DNA of 6,484 nucleotides, taken from CAZKYP01 sp964556885 (GTDB lineage: Bacteria > Planctomycetota > Phycisphaerae > Sedimentisphaerales > Anaerobacaceae). Below the pieces are notes generated by a model. That model ran no database searches, had not been told where the DNA came from, and saw nothing but the letters and a program-made list of their open reading frames with translations. The stretch spans positions 1 to 6,484 of the forward strand of contig CAZKYP010000183.1 in assembly GCA_964556885.1 (NCBI GenBank), read 5' to 3'. Both the position numbers and the translations under genes were made by a program. This document shows positions 5,483 to 6,484 of the stretch, in pieces. Each line of letters begins with the position of its first letter. The stretch's first letter is position 1.

Positions 5483-6484
5483 TCAGTTCCAGACTTCCTG
5501 GAGATATTTCGGCAGCATCGAACATTCCCTCGGGCCCACCATTACTTCCCAGTTTGTTGCTTCTTCGAGCTTGCCGCTTAATACCGCGACATAACCGGGG
5601 ATTATCAGCTTGCGGTGCTTAACTATATCTTCGAGTTTGTATTTAGTCATTGCGTCGGCGACAGTTTTTTCGTTGAGCTTGTCACCGGAGTAGGCCGTCA
5701 GTACGCTCGTGCCTTCGGTATCGACCACGAGGATGTAGCTCGGCACTCTGCTGGCTTCGACGTCAGATTCCAACGTGTAGTACGTCAGCGAGAAGTTCGT
5801 GGTAAACATGACGGGAGAGTTCTCGTTCGGCTCGCCGATTTTGTATATTTTCGGTTCCACCTGAACCGGCTTTTGCGGGTCGGTGAAGATGTTCATTATG
5901 GTCGTGAGCATCGGCAGCAGGACGTAAGGCTCGACGGTATCGACAATCACGATGCCGGAATACTTGCAAATCAAACTTATTGCGGAAGCCATTTGTGCAT
6001 CGGCGTTGTCACCCGAAACGAAAGATATAGTCGGATAGCCAAGCGGCCGAAATATTTTCTTTAATGACAGCACCCTGGTTCTTGAAAGGTTGAACAGCTT
6101 ATCCTGCATGTTTGTATTGTCGAGATTTAGTACAATATCTTCAACTCCCTGGGCTTTTATCTTTTCGCTCAAATCGGACAATTTTTCAATCGTTTCTGCT
6201 TTTGCCGCGAGCGGGCAGTTGTTTTCTTTGGCGATTTTGGCCATTGCTTCGGCAGTATCAAGTGCAGCCGATGCGAGAAGGGGTGTCCGGTCTTTGACTT
6301 TTGAAACTGCTGCGGCCATTGCCACAGGTGAGTCCGTTACCAAAATTATAGCAAGATTGCTGCCGTCTTTAACCGCCGCTGCGACATGGGCGAATGATTC
6401 CGCTGAGCCGCTTTCATTTAGGACCGCAATCGCCTTGACTCCAATTTTTATTCCGATTCGCTCGAACTGCAGGGCGTTAATGGA
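5483..6484 (-). CDS. acsC: Corrinoid iron-sulfur protein large (gamma) subunit AcsC, 5' end missing
   Basis: This is the C-terminal 333 codons of the large subunit of the corrinoid iron-sulfur protein, the cytosolic carrier that takes a methyl group from AcsE to acetyl-CoA synthase. The frame stays open to the window edge at 6484, so the gene continues outside; the family is about 445 residues, so roughly 110 are missing. The missing part should hold the Cys-rich [4Fe-4S] domain that passes electrons to cobalt. The visible part contains the TIM-barrel region followed by the C-terminal cobalamin-binding domain. Diagnostic stretches are KIGEPNENSPVMFTTNFSLT, then SRVPSYILVVDTEGTSVLTA, and the C-terminus VGPRECSMLPKYLQEVWN, all characteristic of AcsC/CdhE. 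The gene ends in TGA, 48 nt before acsV. The family call is firm; the N-terminal cluster cannot be checked here. Confidence 0.95.
   Translation of the reverse strand, partial: SINALQFERIGIKIGVKAIAVLNESGSAESFAHVAAAVKDGSNLAIILVTDSPVAMAAAVSKVKDRTPLLASAALDTAEAMAKIAKENNCPLAAKAETIEKLSDLSEKIKAQGVEDIVLNLDNTNMQDKLFNLSRTRVLSLKKIFRPLGYPTISFVSGDNADAQMASAISLICKYSGIVIVDTVEPYVLLPMLTTIMNIFTDPQKPVQVEPKIYKIGEPNENSPVMFTTNFSLTYYTLESDVEASRVPSYILVVDTEGTSVLTAYSGDKLNEKTVADAMTKYKLEDIVKHRKLIIPGYVAVLSGKLEEATNWEVMVGPRECSMLPKYLQEVWN

Noticed and set aside
5615..6064. Plus-strand open frame of 149 codons opposite acsC
   Set aside because: Antisense to the conserved C-terminal half of AcsC; composition (many His, Arg, Val) is typical of an antisense shadow.
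5483..6343. acsC starting at the TTG at 6343
   Set aside because: The frame continues upstream to the window edge with sensible AcsC-like sequence, so the TTG is an internal Leu codon and the gene is simply truncated by the window.
1..6484. tRNA, rRNA, CRISPR array, transposon or riboswitch
   Set aside because: No cloverleaf, spaced short repeats, transposase or terminal inverted repeats were seen. Coding sequence covers nearly the whole window, and no gap exceeds 107 nt. A cobalamin riboswitch, if any, would lie upstream of acsC outside the window.

Overview
The window is one block of minus-strand genes for the corrinoid/methyl-transfer part of the Wood-Ljungdahl (reductive acetyl-CoA) pathway. 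It therefore comes from a strictly anaerobic bacterium that fixes CO2 or oxidises acetate through CODH/acetyl-CoA synthase. The genes are the bacterial type (AcsC/AcsD/AcsE and RACo/AcsV). Mixed GC, weak Shine-Dalgarno sites at several genes, and an ankyrin-repeat lipoprotein inside the operon would suit an uncultured diderm such as an anaerobic Phycisphaerae-like planctomycete. That taxonomic placement is inference only.

In the direction of transcription (high to low coordinates) the order is: acsC, with its 5' end cut by the window edge (6484-5483); a 48-nt gap; acsV/RACo, the corrinoid reductive activator (5434-3509); an 8-nt overlap; an ankyrin-repeat lipoprotein (3516-2671); a 64-nt overlap; cooC/acsF, the nickel-insertion ATPase (2734-1964); a 24-nt gap; acsD (1939-986); a 50-nt gap; acsE (935-108). 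Positions 1-107 hold no complete gene. They carry a 9-bp inverted repeat and end on a possible start codon of a further gene. I see no internal promoter or terminator, so the set looks like one operon whose promoter lies upstream of the window.

The genes fit together as follows. AcsE moves the methyl group of methyl-tetrahydrofolate to the cobalamin of the corrinoid iron-sulfur protein, which is AcsC plus AcsD. That protein carries the methyl group to acetyl-CoA synthase. AcsV uses ATP and a [2Fe-2S] cluster to reduce cobalamin that has been accidentally oxidised to Co(II). CooC prepares the nickel sites of CODH/ACS. The CODH and ACS catalytic subunits are not in this window. The unexpected member is the ankyrin lipoprotein. 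It is predicted to be exported and lipid-anchored, yet it lies between two cytosolic ATPase genes and overlaps both. It also contains a 22-bp perfect DNA palindrome at the one place where its 33-residue repeat spacing is broken.
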